Shown here piece after piece: positions 21,809-32,137 of a stretch of DNA of 64,000 nucleotides. The DNA is from Podospora comata. Taxonomy: Eukaryota; Ascomycota; Sordariomycetes; Sordariales; Podosporaceae. The position numbers were made by a program, and so were the translations under genes. How positions within the stretch are numbered: the stretch's first letter is position 1; every line of letters starts with the position of its first letter. The DNA is taken from positions 1,736,001-1,800,000 of the forward strand of contig CP071497.1 in the NCBI GenBank assembly GCA_017354895.1, given 5' to 3'. Below the pieces are notes generated by a model. It worked only from the letters and a program-made list of their open reading frames with translations. It was not told the origin of the DNA and did not search any database.

Positions 21809-22477
21809 ATGTCGACCACCCCAGACCAGACACACGCTGCCCCCCAAGACGAGGCCAAACCCCTCCCTACCTCGACGACCACCTCAGAATGGGAAACACC
21901 CCTCATCCAATGCTTCCCCTGCGGCCTCTTCTGGAAAGCAATCGCCTGCCCATGCATTTGTACATCCCCCCTTCCCCTCTCCCCCCTTCCCCTCTCCCCC
22001 CTTCCCCTCTCCCCCCTATCCCCTTCCATCACCACCCCCTAACATTTTTTCTTTTTCTTTTTGTGCTCTAGTCTACGGCCAAACAGCCCAGCGCCTCCGA
22101 GACCCTAACCTCCCTGCCGAAGAAAACAACGCCGATTGCAAGGACTTTGCTGTGAATAATGTCCTCCTGTCGATGTGTTTCCTGCAAGTCTAACCCTCCC
22201 CCCTAACATGTAATGTAGGTGCTAATACGAGGAGGGTAGTGACATCATGAAACATCGCGCAGAAATCAGAAAGAAGTACAGCATCCCTGGCAGCGAGACA
22301 AAAGACTGTTTGGTGTCTTGCTTTTGCTGCTCGTGCGCTGTGATGCAGCAGGATGGGGAGTTGAGGGGACGGCAGGAAAAGGAGGGGATTAGGGTTGGGT
22401 ATAAGAGTCAGGCGGGGATGGTTCTGCCTGGTGGTGGGGAGCGGCGGCGGGAGGGTTGGGGTGAGGTGGTGCAGTAG
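21809..22477 (+). CDS. PLAC8-family cysteine-rich protein
   Basis: Exons 21809-21959, 22072-22187 and 22232-22477 sum to 513 nt, 170 aa. PLAC8 features: CFPCGLFWKAIACPC early, a hydrophobic NNVLLSMCFLQ segment, then EIRKKYSIPGS followed by D-C-L-V-S-C-F-C-C-S-C-A-V-M-Q-Q. Family members (plant Cys-rich FCR/MCA-type, animal PLAC8) are membrane-associated and linked to metal resistance, calcium signalling or cell size. Function in fungi is not settled. Intron 1 carries a tandem array of CTTCCCCTCTCCCC-like units (about 21968-22020). Intron 2 is only 44 nt with a weak GTCTAA donor, so that splice is the least sure; the alternative acceptor 3 nt downstream also keeps frame. The stop codon lies inside a 22-bp tandem duplication. 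Confidence 0.85.
21968..22020 (+). repeat. Pyrimidine tandem repeat inside a PLAC8 intron
   Basis: Short tandem units of the type CCCCTTCCCCTCT repeat four to five times between the donor at 21960 and the acceptor at 22071. Confidence 0.85.
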
Positions 22478-22504
22478 TGAGGGTGAGGTGGTGCAGTAGT
22501 GAGG
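22461..22504 (+). repeat. 22-bp exact tandem duplication spanning a stop codon
   Basis: Units 22461-22482 and 22483-22504 are identical. The first contains the PLAC8 stop TAG (22475-22477). The second copy lies in the 3' untranslated part. Confidence 0.9.
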
Positions 22505-22887
22505 GGGGTGAAAAGGGACTGTTTGGATCGTGATGATGTTTGTTAATATGTTGGGTTTTGTCTTACTGTCAGCTTTGGAGAGGCTGTGACTTGTTGGGGC
22601 AAGATGCAATGTAATGCAAGTGTTTACTGTTCCGCATCTTCTTCAGAAACTCAGCGAGGGACTGCCCAAGAAAAGATGTTACGTGGGGGTATTGACCTGG
22701 CGTTGGGGTTTGAGACTGTTGGTATGTGGAAGACTTCAAACGCTCCCTGGGGGCTGTTAGAAAAGAAACGGTCCGTAGAAAACGGACAATCAATGGCTGT
22801 TGATATTGTGATGAGCAAAAGGAGGTAGGAACAAAAAGTGGGGTCCCGTGTAACCTGATGGAACCTGATGGAACCAGGAAAAATAAT

Positions 22888-22961
22888 CTCCTCCGGGAAG
22901 GCTCGAACTTCCAACCTCCTGATTAACAGTCAGACGCGCTAGCCAATTGCGCCACAGAGGA
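22888..22961 (-). tRNA. tRNA-Asn (anticodon GTT)
   Basis: The minus strand reads TCCTCTG at 22961-22955, pairing with CGGAGGA at 22895-22889 plus discriminator G at 22888 as a 7-bp acceptor stem. The D-arm GCGC..AATTGGCTA..GCGC, the anticodon loop C-T-G-T-T-A-A and the T-arm with GTTCGAG are in order. No intron. A T5 run follows, fitting an RNA polymerase III terminator. 74 nt long. It lies in a 0.8-kb spacer (22478-23299) otherwise without genes. Confidence 0.95.
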
Positions 22962-23299
22962 TTTGTTGTTGATAAATCGCTATCAACGTCAACTTATATT
23001 GTTGTACATCTATTCTCTTTGGAGTGACAGACAGCTCGGAGGCTTGCCAGGCGCCTGGAAAGAAAGTACTGGCAACAGTATATAATATCTGTCAGATGAT
23101 ATTCTACTATCAGAAAAGCATGTAGGTAGTTGCAGTTAATCTGGTCCTAAGATGCTTTTGCTTGACAGTAGAAGTAAAATCCTGCAGTATGTCAACGTTC
23201 CTCACCACAGCAGGTACCCCGAACCTTGTCTTGCTGCAACCCTCTACTGCCTCGGAAAGCCTTGAAGCTTTTATGAAGGACCTCATTCCCATCCAGCGC

Positions 23300-25363
23300 C
23301 TATCCACTGACGTTCAAATGCATCCAAGGATTGACGGCCCCCGACCGTTCGTCGCTTTGCCAGTTGAAGTGATGGTTCTCTTCCCCTAAAGACGTCCCAT
23401 TGCTACCCGTCGTTCCCGAGGCAGAGGATCGCGATCCCAAGGTTTGAGTAGGCTGCTGTCTATGCAAGATAGCATGCTCCCTTCTCAACCGTTCCATCTT
23501 GATCCGTCTGATAGCTCGGCTACCTCTCACCACGCGGTGGAAGAATAGAAATATGTAAAGACCTGTAAGTGCCGTCACAGTCTCTCGAAAAAAAAAGTAC
23601 ATCTGAACCAAGAAACCAACAAGAAAGAGGAAGGCAGCTACGACAACGACACCGATGTAGCCCTGGGCTTCTCTTTTAGAGAAGTCAATTAGGTCAATGG
23701 GTTGGGTGATGTAATCCTTGACATCCAGAATAGACCTCTGCTTTTGTCTGGGTTTCTTCTGCCGGATTCGAATTAGCCTTATTGCAATTTTGCTTGGGGG
23801 AATAACATACCTTAGCCTTCTCAGGTACTATAGCTCGCTCTACTTCTACGGTGTTGACACGCCGTGTAGGACGAGAACGCGGGTCCTCATTTTGGGACGA
23901 GAAGCCCGTGTTTGTGAAAGACCGCATGGGCAGCCCTGGACCGGTGCCCAAATCAACCTCTGAGTCTAAACTGCCTGAATCGCTACGTGAGAGATTCTCT
24001 GGCGATGCCGTGTTCAGTGAGGAACCCACTGAAGCCGATTGTCTTTGACGAGTGCGTGACGCTGCAATATGGAAGCGCTGATAAGTTCTCGTTCTCATCG
24101 GCAGGTATGGAGTTGACCGAAAATTCCCAACTTACAAGACTTGATACCCAGAGCGGTTAGAGCATAGCTGACGAGAAGAATGACTGGCAGGACCTGGCCA
24201 AATTTCCACTCCAGAAGTGGCGTAATATCGGCGCCTCCGTGAGTAAGCGAGGTGATAAGGTCAGTGATCGCTAAAGCAAACCAGAATGTACAGAGGAAAA
24301 GATCGTAAATAATGGAGTTCTGCATCTCGATGACCACATCAAAGCCAACATTGGCAAAAACCGCCCATAGGAGTCTTGCTGCTGAAGTTTGGCCTGACCT
24401 CCTCTTGTTGATGGTTGTGGTGAGGGAAGTAAACCGTTTGAGGGAACTCGCTTGATTCTTTTCTTGCATTTCCTCCAGGGACTTTTCAATATCATTTTGG
24501 GCTCCTGGATATCCATGCAGCTTTTCCAAAACCGCCAGAACCCATGAGCTGATTGGTTTCCGACGAGCATCAGAACCGGAGGGCAGCCGGGGAGCCACAT
24601 CGGTGACAATGGATTGATAGTAGTTGACGCTCAGTGTCAACACGAGGCAAAGCCAATCCCACAGGTATTCAAAGTCTGAGCCAGTCCGTGGCCAAGAGAT
24701 GTCGCAGGCTGCAAGTGAAGCGTTGTCATACTCCCATGTACTGTACTGCAGATATTTGCAGACTAAAATGCCAGTAAGGCCCAGAATCATTAGCGATACC
24801 CGTAAATTTCTCTGAGCCTTCGTGCTCTCCTTGAAAGGAAGTCTTAGAACTGTCAGTGTTGCCAGGTGCACAGCACAGCACAAGTAAGCCAGGTCGCAAG
24901 CAACATGAAATGAGAACATCGATATCGAACAGATCTGGGAATAGATGGCGATGATTAATCCGAATCCAGTCAAGAGCATCTGATCGTTGACCAGGAGAAT
25001 GAAACCTTGATAACCGGAGACTTCAGATGTTGCAGTCCATGCGGATTCAGACCGTGACGGTCCGCGCTTGAACCAAAGCAAGGCCATATCATCGATACAG
25101 TTGTATTGTTGTTGCGGAATGCGAATCTTGATCCATGCCAACAAGAAGGCAATTATCGCTGCTACTGATGGAAGGATGAACGAGAGAAGGATCTGCAAGG
25201 ACATTTGTTAGTTAAGGTCCGACCCTAAGAATGCATTCAGGGGGGATGTTTTACTTGCCCCAATACCGGCGATATCAGGATCGGTGATGTCGTCGTCGGC
25301 AACACTGGTGCTCTCGGAGCATTCAACATCCTTGCCACACAGACTAAGGGTAAATGAGACCAT
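23300..25363 (-). CDS. Multi-pass membrane protein of unknown function
   Basis: Exons 25363-25259, 25192-24136, 24061-23811 and 23758-23300 sum to 1872 nt, 623 aa. Exon 1 ends D-P-D-I-A-G-I-G and exon 2 continues ILLSFILPSVAAIIAFLLAW, a pattern of large fungal integral membrane families. About six hydrophobic helices are visible in residues 36-390, for example ILLVNDQMLLTGFGLIIAIY and LRVSLMILGLTGILVC. A disordered Ser/Arg-rich stretch follows, then one more strong helix near 510 (YIGVVVVAAFLFLVGFLVQM) and a basic, Ser-rich tail. Intron 1 begins GCAAGT rather than GT. No transporter or enzyme motif is recognised. Confidence 0.83.
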
Positions 25364-26424
25364 GGCATCGTCTGGTATGGCGTTTATTTAGATAAAACAA
25401 CAGTCCTGCTCCAAATGTAACAATCCTGGCGATTGAAGCCATTTAAGTCGATCCAAGGTGACAGGTTATGAATCTCATGAGCAAATAAAGACCGGGTTTT
25501 CCGGCCTAGACCGCAGTCTCGCCGCAGCCTGGTCGGTGCCAGCTGTACGCTGCAGCAGCTGCCTGTACTTCGTATGCAACGCTTCCAATGATTCCTGGTG
25601 GCGGCCAGTGGGAGCCCATTGAAGCCCCAGTAGGTCTTCACGCGCGTGGGGACAGCAGCTTCAGCTAGGACACAGCCTCAGATTTGCAAAACATGGGAAA
25701 TGGTTTCTCGTACATCAGGGCCTTTGGGAATGGCAGATAAGCGGTGCTAAGGCACACTGCGAGCAGCATTGGGGCTCTGTTAGAAAGCAAGTCAATATTT
25801 GTGATCTATTCCAATGCGTGCTCTGAAAGATTACATGGGCACCTGTCGTGGACAGACAGACAGGCTCCAGGCGCCCGTCCATTGGGACAGCTGAGGGCGC
25901 AGCGAGAGCAGGAAGGAGGAGAGCTGGCGAGATGCTGGCATGGAGGTCAAGAGTGGGGATGCCGCTGTCAAAGCAGGGACTTGAACGGGCGGGTCCCGGA
26001 AAACAAGCCGAAAAGCTTGGTTGAACCAAGAGGGTCAAACAGAGGCTACGTGACGTCACCCAGATCCCGGAGAAGGAGATGTTTGGACACCGACTGTTCC
26101 GATGAGCCGGTGACTTTGTGCCCCTTCCGCGACTGCAGAGCGCCAGATCTTCGCTACAGGCAGATCGTGGGCTATGCCCGAAGCCACAGTTATAGCCGTG
26201 TTATTTACCCTCGACAACTCGGTCGACTTTGGGCCTCAGCCCCGCTCACATCATCTTGACGGAAACGGCAGCGTGTTAGCGCCCAGCCTCCCGGATACTC
26301 CGTACGCTTTGCCGGTCGCCTGGCGCTTTTATGCTGAACAACAACTTCAACCGCTCACACATTTTAAACAATATCACCAGCCCATCCTCGTGTGTTGCGC
26401 GACAGCAACAGCCCAAGCTCCTCC
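25364..26424. other. Divergent intergenic region
   Basis: About 1.06 kb between the membrane-protein start (minus) and the C2-protein start (plus). Overlapping short frames on both strands, none with a domain. Both promoters lie here; no discrete element can be named. Confidence 0.5.
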
Positions 26425-28543
26425 ATGTCAGCTCCTCCCGATCAAGCGACGGTCGATGCCCCGCCTAAGCGCAATGGCACAACAACCTCTGCGCTGCTCG
26501 AGAAGTACGCGAAGCAGAAGGAGAGGATAAAAACAAAGACAGGCCCTCCAGGCGGATTCGATCCCACGCCTCTGCCAGACGCGCCGCCTGGCTACACTGT
26601 CAAGTTCACCTTCTATCGCGCCTTCCACCTTCCCATTGCCGATCTGCATCTCCACTCCTCAGACCCCTTCATCCATGCGACATTGTTGCATGCCGCGCCG
26701 ACAAGACACAAGGAAGACCCCGTCTTGACCCGACGAACGCGAACACTGAGGAGAACCACCGAACCAGAATGGAGGGAAGAGTGGATTGTGGCCAATGTTC
26801 CAGCGTCGGGATTTGCGCTTAAGTGTCGCCTGTACGACGAGGATTGGCCAGATCATGACGATAGACTGGGCAATGTTACCGTTAGAGTCCCGCATGTCAG
26901 TGAGGACTGGGAAGGATTTGGACCTGAGGGCAAGATATTTGAGGTCAAGAAGCGCTCCGGCAGCCGCAGAGCTTACTTCGTCCACGGCATCAGGTCGGTA
27001 TTCTGCCGCAATGTCCCACTGACACCAAGATTGCAGCTTGGGATCGAGGTGTTGGGAAAGTCGGACCCTCCGCATGCCCAGGTTTATACCGTTGGTCCAA
27101 CCCACTGGGTGAAGCACTACAGCCCAATGATTGGGTGGGTAACCGGTGTCAAAGTCAACAAGGACGCGGACAACGACGCGACGTCTTCTATCCACTCGAA
27201 AAAGAGTCGTCGCACAAAGAAGTTTGAGTGGGTTTCACCTTACTGCCTGCTGGATCTACACATGGACGCTGATAACTTGCAGCTTCCAAGCAAACGAGAT
27301 ACAACTCGCCGGGCCTGTACCGCCCAAGCTCTACCACCGCTATGTCGAGTTCCGCCCCATGATCGGCCGCATGTTCTCCTCCAAAGGCTTACGCGGCCGG
27401 ATTCTCAATGCCGTCCTTCACAAACAGCATCACCGAATCTACAACTTTGACTCCAGCACCGAATACGGCAACTTTGAAGCTTGCAGCGAAGAGGCTTCTC
27501 TCCAGTTTCTCAAGATGGTCCACTTTGACGAAGGCGGCCGCATCTTTACATATGTCATTACTCTTGACGGCCTGATGCGTTTCACCGAGACAGGCAAGGA
27601 ATTCGGCATCGATCTTTTGTCGAAACACTCGATGCACAGCGACGTGGCCACGTACATAGCCTGCTCGGGCGAGTTCTTCATCCGGCGTCTCGCTCACCCG
27701 CGCAAGTCACACCATCGCCATCACAGCCACGTCTCCTCGGGCGAATCCTCGTCTACTCAGCCCCCAACGCCACCGACGCATCCGCCCAACGAAAACATTG
27801 GCGATGGGCCCCCCAAGTCACCCCCACCACCCAAGCCTCAGCTTTACCAGCTGATCATTGACAATGACAGCGGGACGTATCGTCCGGACAAGTCTGTCTT
27901 GCCAGATTTGCAGAAATTCTTGGAGAGGAATTTACCTGGGATGGAGATCAAGGCTATGCACTGCGACGAGGAGGAGCTGAAGAAGATGAAGAAGATGCAG
28001 ATGGAGATCAAGAAGAAGGAGGGTCCGGCTGTGAGGATGGTGCTAAACCGGAGCCCGAGCAACTCGAGTTTTAGCTCGGATGATGAGTCGAGATTGGGGG
28101 ATTTGGCGAATTTGGGGGATGATGATGATGATGAGGGGGGGGGGTTGGGGTTGAGGAGTAAGAAGGAGAGGGCGTTTGATCTTGTGCAGGAGCCGCAGAG
28201 GTGGAGGGAGGTTATTGGGTACCCGAAGAAGAGGAAGACGGGGGACCTGGAAAAGGGGAAGGGGTTGGATGGGGCGGGGGATGAGGATGAGAAGGTTGGT
28301 GGGAAGGTTAGGGAGGAGGAGGAGGAGGAGGAGGAGGGGGTTAAAGAGGGTGGGGATGGTAAGGCTGACGGGGATGTTAAAGGGCATGGGGGAAAGACAA
28401 AGGTTGATGGGGATGTGAAGGATCTTAGTGACTCGAAAGAACAGGACGAGAAGAGGGAGGAAAAGAGCGGCGATACTGAAGGTAATGGTAGCGGTAATGG
28501 TAATGGTGATGCCGCAAGTTCAGGGGTTGAGACCAAGGCGTGA
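26425..28543 (+). CDS. C2-domain protein with acidic tail
   Basis: Exons 26425-27227 and 27283-28543 (GTGGGT...TTGCAG, phase 2) give 687 aa. A C2-like domain spans about residues 50-155: YTVKFTFYRAFHLPIADLH, SDPFIHATLL, and YDEDWPDHDDRLGNVTV with the Asp cluster that would bind calcium. A second conserved part (about 155-410) includes DFQANEIQLAGPVPPKLYH, FRPMIGRMFSSKGLRGRIL and FDEGGRIFTYVITLDGLMRF; fungal proteins of this layout are annotated only as hypothetical. His- and Pro-rich linkers follow, then an IDNDSGTYRPD motif, and a very acidic/Lys-rich tail (about 530-687). The coding strand there is almost pure purine. Calcium-dependent membrane binding is inferred from the C2 part only. Confidence 0.87.
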
Positions 28544-28879
28544 GATGCTGGTCTAAACGAGAAGGACAGTGACTTGACGATATAGATACCTCATTTTTGC
28601 TTAGCCGGGCAGGGCAAGATTAGGGCCGATGGCGTCCGGAGTTTGGGTTGGTTTATGGCATCATGGTCAGGGCACGGATGATTCCCAGTTGGGTTAGCGA
28701 GCGTTTTGTTTGTATTTCTGCTTCTCTGCTCTATATTGCTGAAGGTCTAGATTTCATTTAATCCCACCATTCGCCAGCTTCACTCTTGCCGACAGTCTTA
28801 TATGGAGGCCTCTCCTACAAGCACAGTTTCTTTTCCTATTCAGTGTTACGCTCACATTTCTTTCTCTCTCTCTCTCTCC
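28544..28879. other. Convergent 3' spacer
   Basis: About 0.34 kb between the 3' ends of the C2 gene (plus) and the Nudix gene (minus). A CT-dinucleotide run at about 28863-28883 is the only distinct feature. Confidence 0.6.
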
Positions 28880-29723
28880 TCACAAACTATTTGGTGGCGA
28901 TAAAGGCATCTCCGGTCGTGATGGCGGCGTCTCGGTCCCGGATGCTTCCACAACCCCCACGCTACCTGCCTCGGAGGTTTTGGGACTTGACAGCTGTGAG
29001 TCTTTTTGTGGTGGGTCTTGGCAAGCCACCGCAGCATTCATCCCAACGTCCATGTCGTCCATCTGGGAGGCTGCCAAGGCGAGGTCGATGCCCCGTTGGA
29101 GGACCTGGGCGTCTAGACCACCACCATCCATGGTCAGCATTTGGTGGTGTGGTGTGGTATGGAGTGGTGTGGTTACGGGATTGTGCAAGTTCAAACTCAC
29201 AAGCATGATTAACCATCATCCCGGGCCCCTCCTCAAAACCCACCCACAGGGCCTCGAACTGCTCATCAGACATTTGCGTCTCTTTTGCCAGGGGGAGAGT
29301 GCTGTCCCCGATGGCTACATACCAGAGGACTATAGCGAGGGCGCCGTTCTTCTTTTGGGGGTGCTGCATTAGGGCGATGGGCTCGGTGAGGCGGGCGGTG
29401 TTGGGGAGGAGGACGTCGCCGGAGGGGTCGAAGCGGGCTTTTTGGAGCTGGGGGTTGTGTGTGGAGGTGGAGGAAGGGGGGGTGCAGCGGGTTGATAAGG
29501 GGACGGGGAGGAGGGTGGCGATGCAGCCTGCTTCTTCGTAGGTTTCGCGGATGGCGGTTGCCTCGAGGGGTTCGGACCAGTCTTTGCGGCCGCGGGGGAG
29601 GTAGTAGGTTTTAGAGGTGAGGTCGTGGATGATGAGGACTTTGCGGGCGGGGAGGTCGACGGTTATGGTGCCTGAGGCGAGGTAGAAGTCGGAGGAGAAG
29701 GTTACTTTCCAAGGGGGGGACAT
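28880..29723 (-). CDS. Nudix hydrolase
   Basis: Exons 29723-29201 and 29112-28880 (GTGAGT...GTCTAG) sum to 756 nt, 251 aa. The complete Nudix box G-x5-E-x7-R-E-x2-E-E-x-G is present as G-R-K-D-W-S-E...R-E-T-Y-E-E-A-G at about residues 44-66. It is preceded by the usual VLIIHDLTSKTYYLPRG strand. Such enzymes remove phosphate or nucleoside monophosphate from nucleoside diphosphates linked to another moiety, using metal held by the box glutamates. Here the family is sure but the substrate is not; diphosphoinositol polyphosphates or dinucleotide polyphosphates are typical for relatives of this size. The C-terminal 80 residues are low-complexity, rich in Ser/Pro. The coding strand of exon 1 is strongly C-rich. 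Confidence 0.92.
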
Positions 29724-32137
29724 GATGGGGATGGGGAGGGGGTGAGGGGGGGAGATGAAGGTGTAGATGTGGGAGGTTTGAAGACTGTGAGAGGCTTTGG
29801 AAACTGTGAGAGGGCCGAGTAAATGGCGTTGAGCCTTGGTGTTAATGGTTGATATTAGAAAAGAAAGGTAAGGTCAAGCACATGAGAGCGGTGAGTTTGC
29901 CCGTACAAAATCCAGAGTAGGCAGGTGTAAGTGATCCGACCTGTGGGCGATATCGTGACGACAAGGCATCTTATACCCCAGCACCTTCTCTTGTTGGTTT
30001 CCCCAGGATAGGCACTATCATAAGTAGGGCAAGGTAACATTGGAGTTCCCGGAACCATGGTGTGAAAATCAGATCACCTTTGTTGGCTGAAAGGGGCTAG
30101 GGCTACCTGGTTCTGGACCTGCCAAACCGAGGAGCACACGACACACACCTTTGATGACCAAAAAGCACCCCACCACAAGATCTACATCGTATCCCCATTC
30201 GTATGTTCACCGACGATGATAGGTGACGAGTTACCTCCCTGTGCATAAGGTGACAGGTAAACACCATGAATCTAGGGCGCTGCAGTCCTTCCCAGCTCCT
30301 GGAATCTCATCTGATCGCTAACTGCAACGGTTCAACAGGTTATGCCTTTGCTAGATCCTCTGAGACACCACGGATGACGTCCTCAGCCGCGTTCTCTCTC
30401 GCCTTGGTTAATACCTAGATCGGTGATAACTCCGGCCGAATGAGGTGGCATATCTGGTCAGATCCCCGTTGACCTTTTTATCAAGAAAAAGCAAGGGGAT
30501 CCAGGAAACCTGAGGGATTTCATGATCGGATTTCCGATCTGGTGTGCTATTGGAGAGTTTGGGTGATCACAGCAGCAGAATGGGAAAAGCAAACATGATT
30601 TTTTTTAGGGCCGCGCAGCAATGAGCCGCACTTTGGATGACTGTTAAGACGGAGGTTTCCGAGCGTGCTGGCTGCAGGTTGGGGGATTTACAGAGGGTCG
30701 GTGAGCAGCTGGAGACGGCACTTCAGAGATGAAGGTTTACGGGAAGAGAGGTAGTATAGGTAGGTATATATGCTTGATACTCCTTTGATGGATCGTCGCT
30801 AAGAGCATGTAGGTATACACAACTAGGTTACACTGCCTCTTTCAGACCAAGTTTGGCTGCATCATTGTGAACGCGGGGTTCGGGACCGAAAAAGTGATGT
30901 GACTTTGATCTGATAGGAGGGGTTTGGTGCTGTTGGACATATCCTGTGTTAGTTATCAGTGTAGGTATGAAATGAAGTCAGCCAACAGGGCACAAACACA
31001 TTCCATCTCATGATGTATCTATCTCCTTCAACTTTCTCGAGTCTCTTATCAAGTCTGTCATTGTCTGATGTTGAAAGCTCCCCGCCAAAGAGCCAACATT
31101 GAGGCTTGGCATGGATATCACCTACCCACAGTACCTATTCATCCGAGACCCTGAATTGGTACTGATGCTGATCCAAGACATACCTGATTAAAGAAGATAT
31201 CCCCAAGAAAAGACCTTGTGCTCACTGACACCAGATCGTATCGTTCAACACGTGGGAGATCTGAGGGCAGCATCCGGGACATCCTGACAAAGATATGCAG
31301 GGATGGCCCTGACCAGGCGATCAGCCAAACGATCTGGGGATTCCAAAGCCTTGGCAGCACTCCTTCTGGAAGCCAATGCCGGGGCCGACGCGAATGTCAG
31401 ATGAGCTTCCACGCTTCTCGACCGAGCCCCTGAATACGCGTTCATATCGGTGATACGGAGTATTGGGCAACCAACCTGTTAGAAGGAGCGGAAGCACGGT
31501 CATCTCAACACCACTTCCAAGCTCCCGTCTTTGAGGACCAGAGACTGGCTGTCACTGTTACTAGCGCTGGCCAACGACGGAAGCTCGGTCCATCTTCCAC
31601 CTCAATTACAGTGGACACCCCGCGGCTGCGCCACCAAGAAACGATGTCCGAGAAACAAGAAAGCCGCTAACAATTTTGGAGCTCCCCGTTCGTCCAAGTG
31701 CCACTCACAGTCGCGCTCCAGCTCCCATCCTTTGGGCACGAGTTGTCATCGTAATTGGCGTCGCCTGTTCCGAGTTGGAACTGTTTATATTGTTCTCCAG
31801 GACCCTTTTCGATAATCAACTCTCGAACACTGTCCATCAAATCCCCAAAGGCCTGGAGACGTGGCTCCCCCCCCGGCAGATGAAACCGAACGAGCCCCTT
31901 GGTTGCAATTCGATCGAGAAACGAGATTACAACATCCAGGCGACTTCACTGTTTGCAAGACACCACCAACCCAGCCACCACCTACGGATACCTCACCCTG
32001 ACTGCTATCAAGAGCCCGTTTGATCAATCCCTTGCGCTCCGAACTCACCATCACCAGTCAAGTGGGCGTTTGCCGACGGTACTTGGGGCGTTTGGTCGGT
32101 GGATGAGGACCAGGTCCTGTCCCGACGGCGCCGAGGG
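29724..32137. other. 2.4-kb intergenic interval
   Basis: No complete gene is supported between the Nudix start (minus) and the kinase start (plus). Its right part holds an open minus-strand frame (31945-31667, separate entry). On the plus strand just before the kinase ATG an in-frame coding-like stretch (from about 32055) may be part of an additional upstream exon. The rest shows only short overlapping frames. Confidence 0.5.
31667..31945 (-). other. Unassigned open frame, coding-like
   Basis: The minus strand is open for 93 codons from just after a TGA at 31948-31946 to TAG at 31669-31667. It lacks an ATG near its start, so it would need an upstream exon. The predicted peptide contains VISFLDRIATKG, MDSVRELIIEKGPGEQYKQF and ends SGTWTNGELQNC. 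It has amphipathic helix-like regularity and few rare residues, but no domain is recognised. It could be a terminal exon of an undetected gene, a relic, or chance. Confidence 0.25.

Noticed and set aside
27844-28536. 230-codon minus-strand frame rich in Ser/Pro
   Set aside because: Antisense shadow of the purine-rich C2-protein tail.
31139-31503. Cluster of short frames suspected to be an ankyrin-repeat relic
   Set aside because: The repeat pattern could not be aligned convincingly in any frame; left as unassigned spacer.
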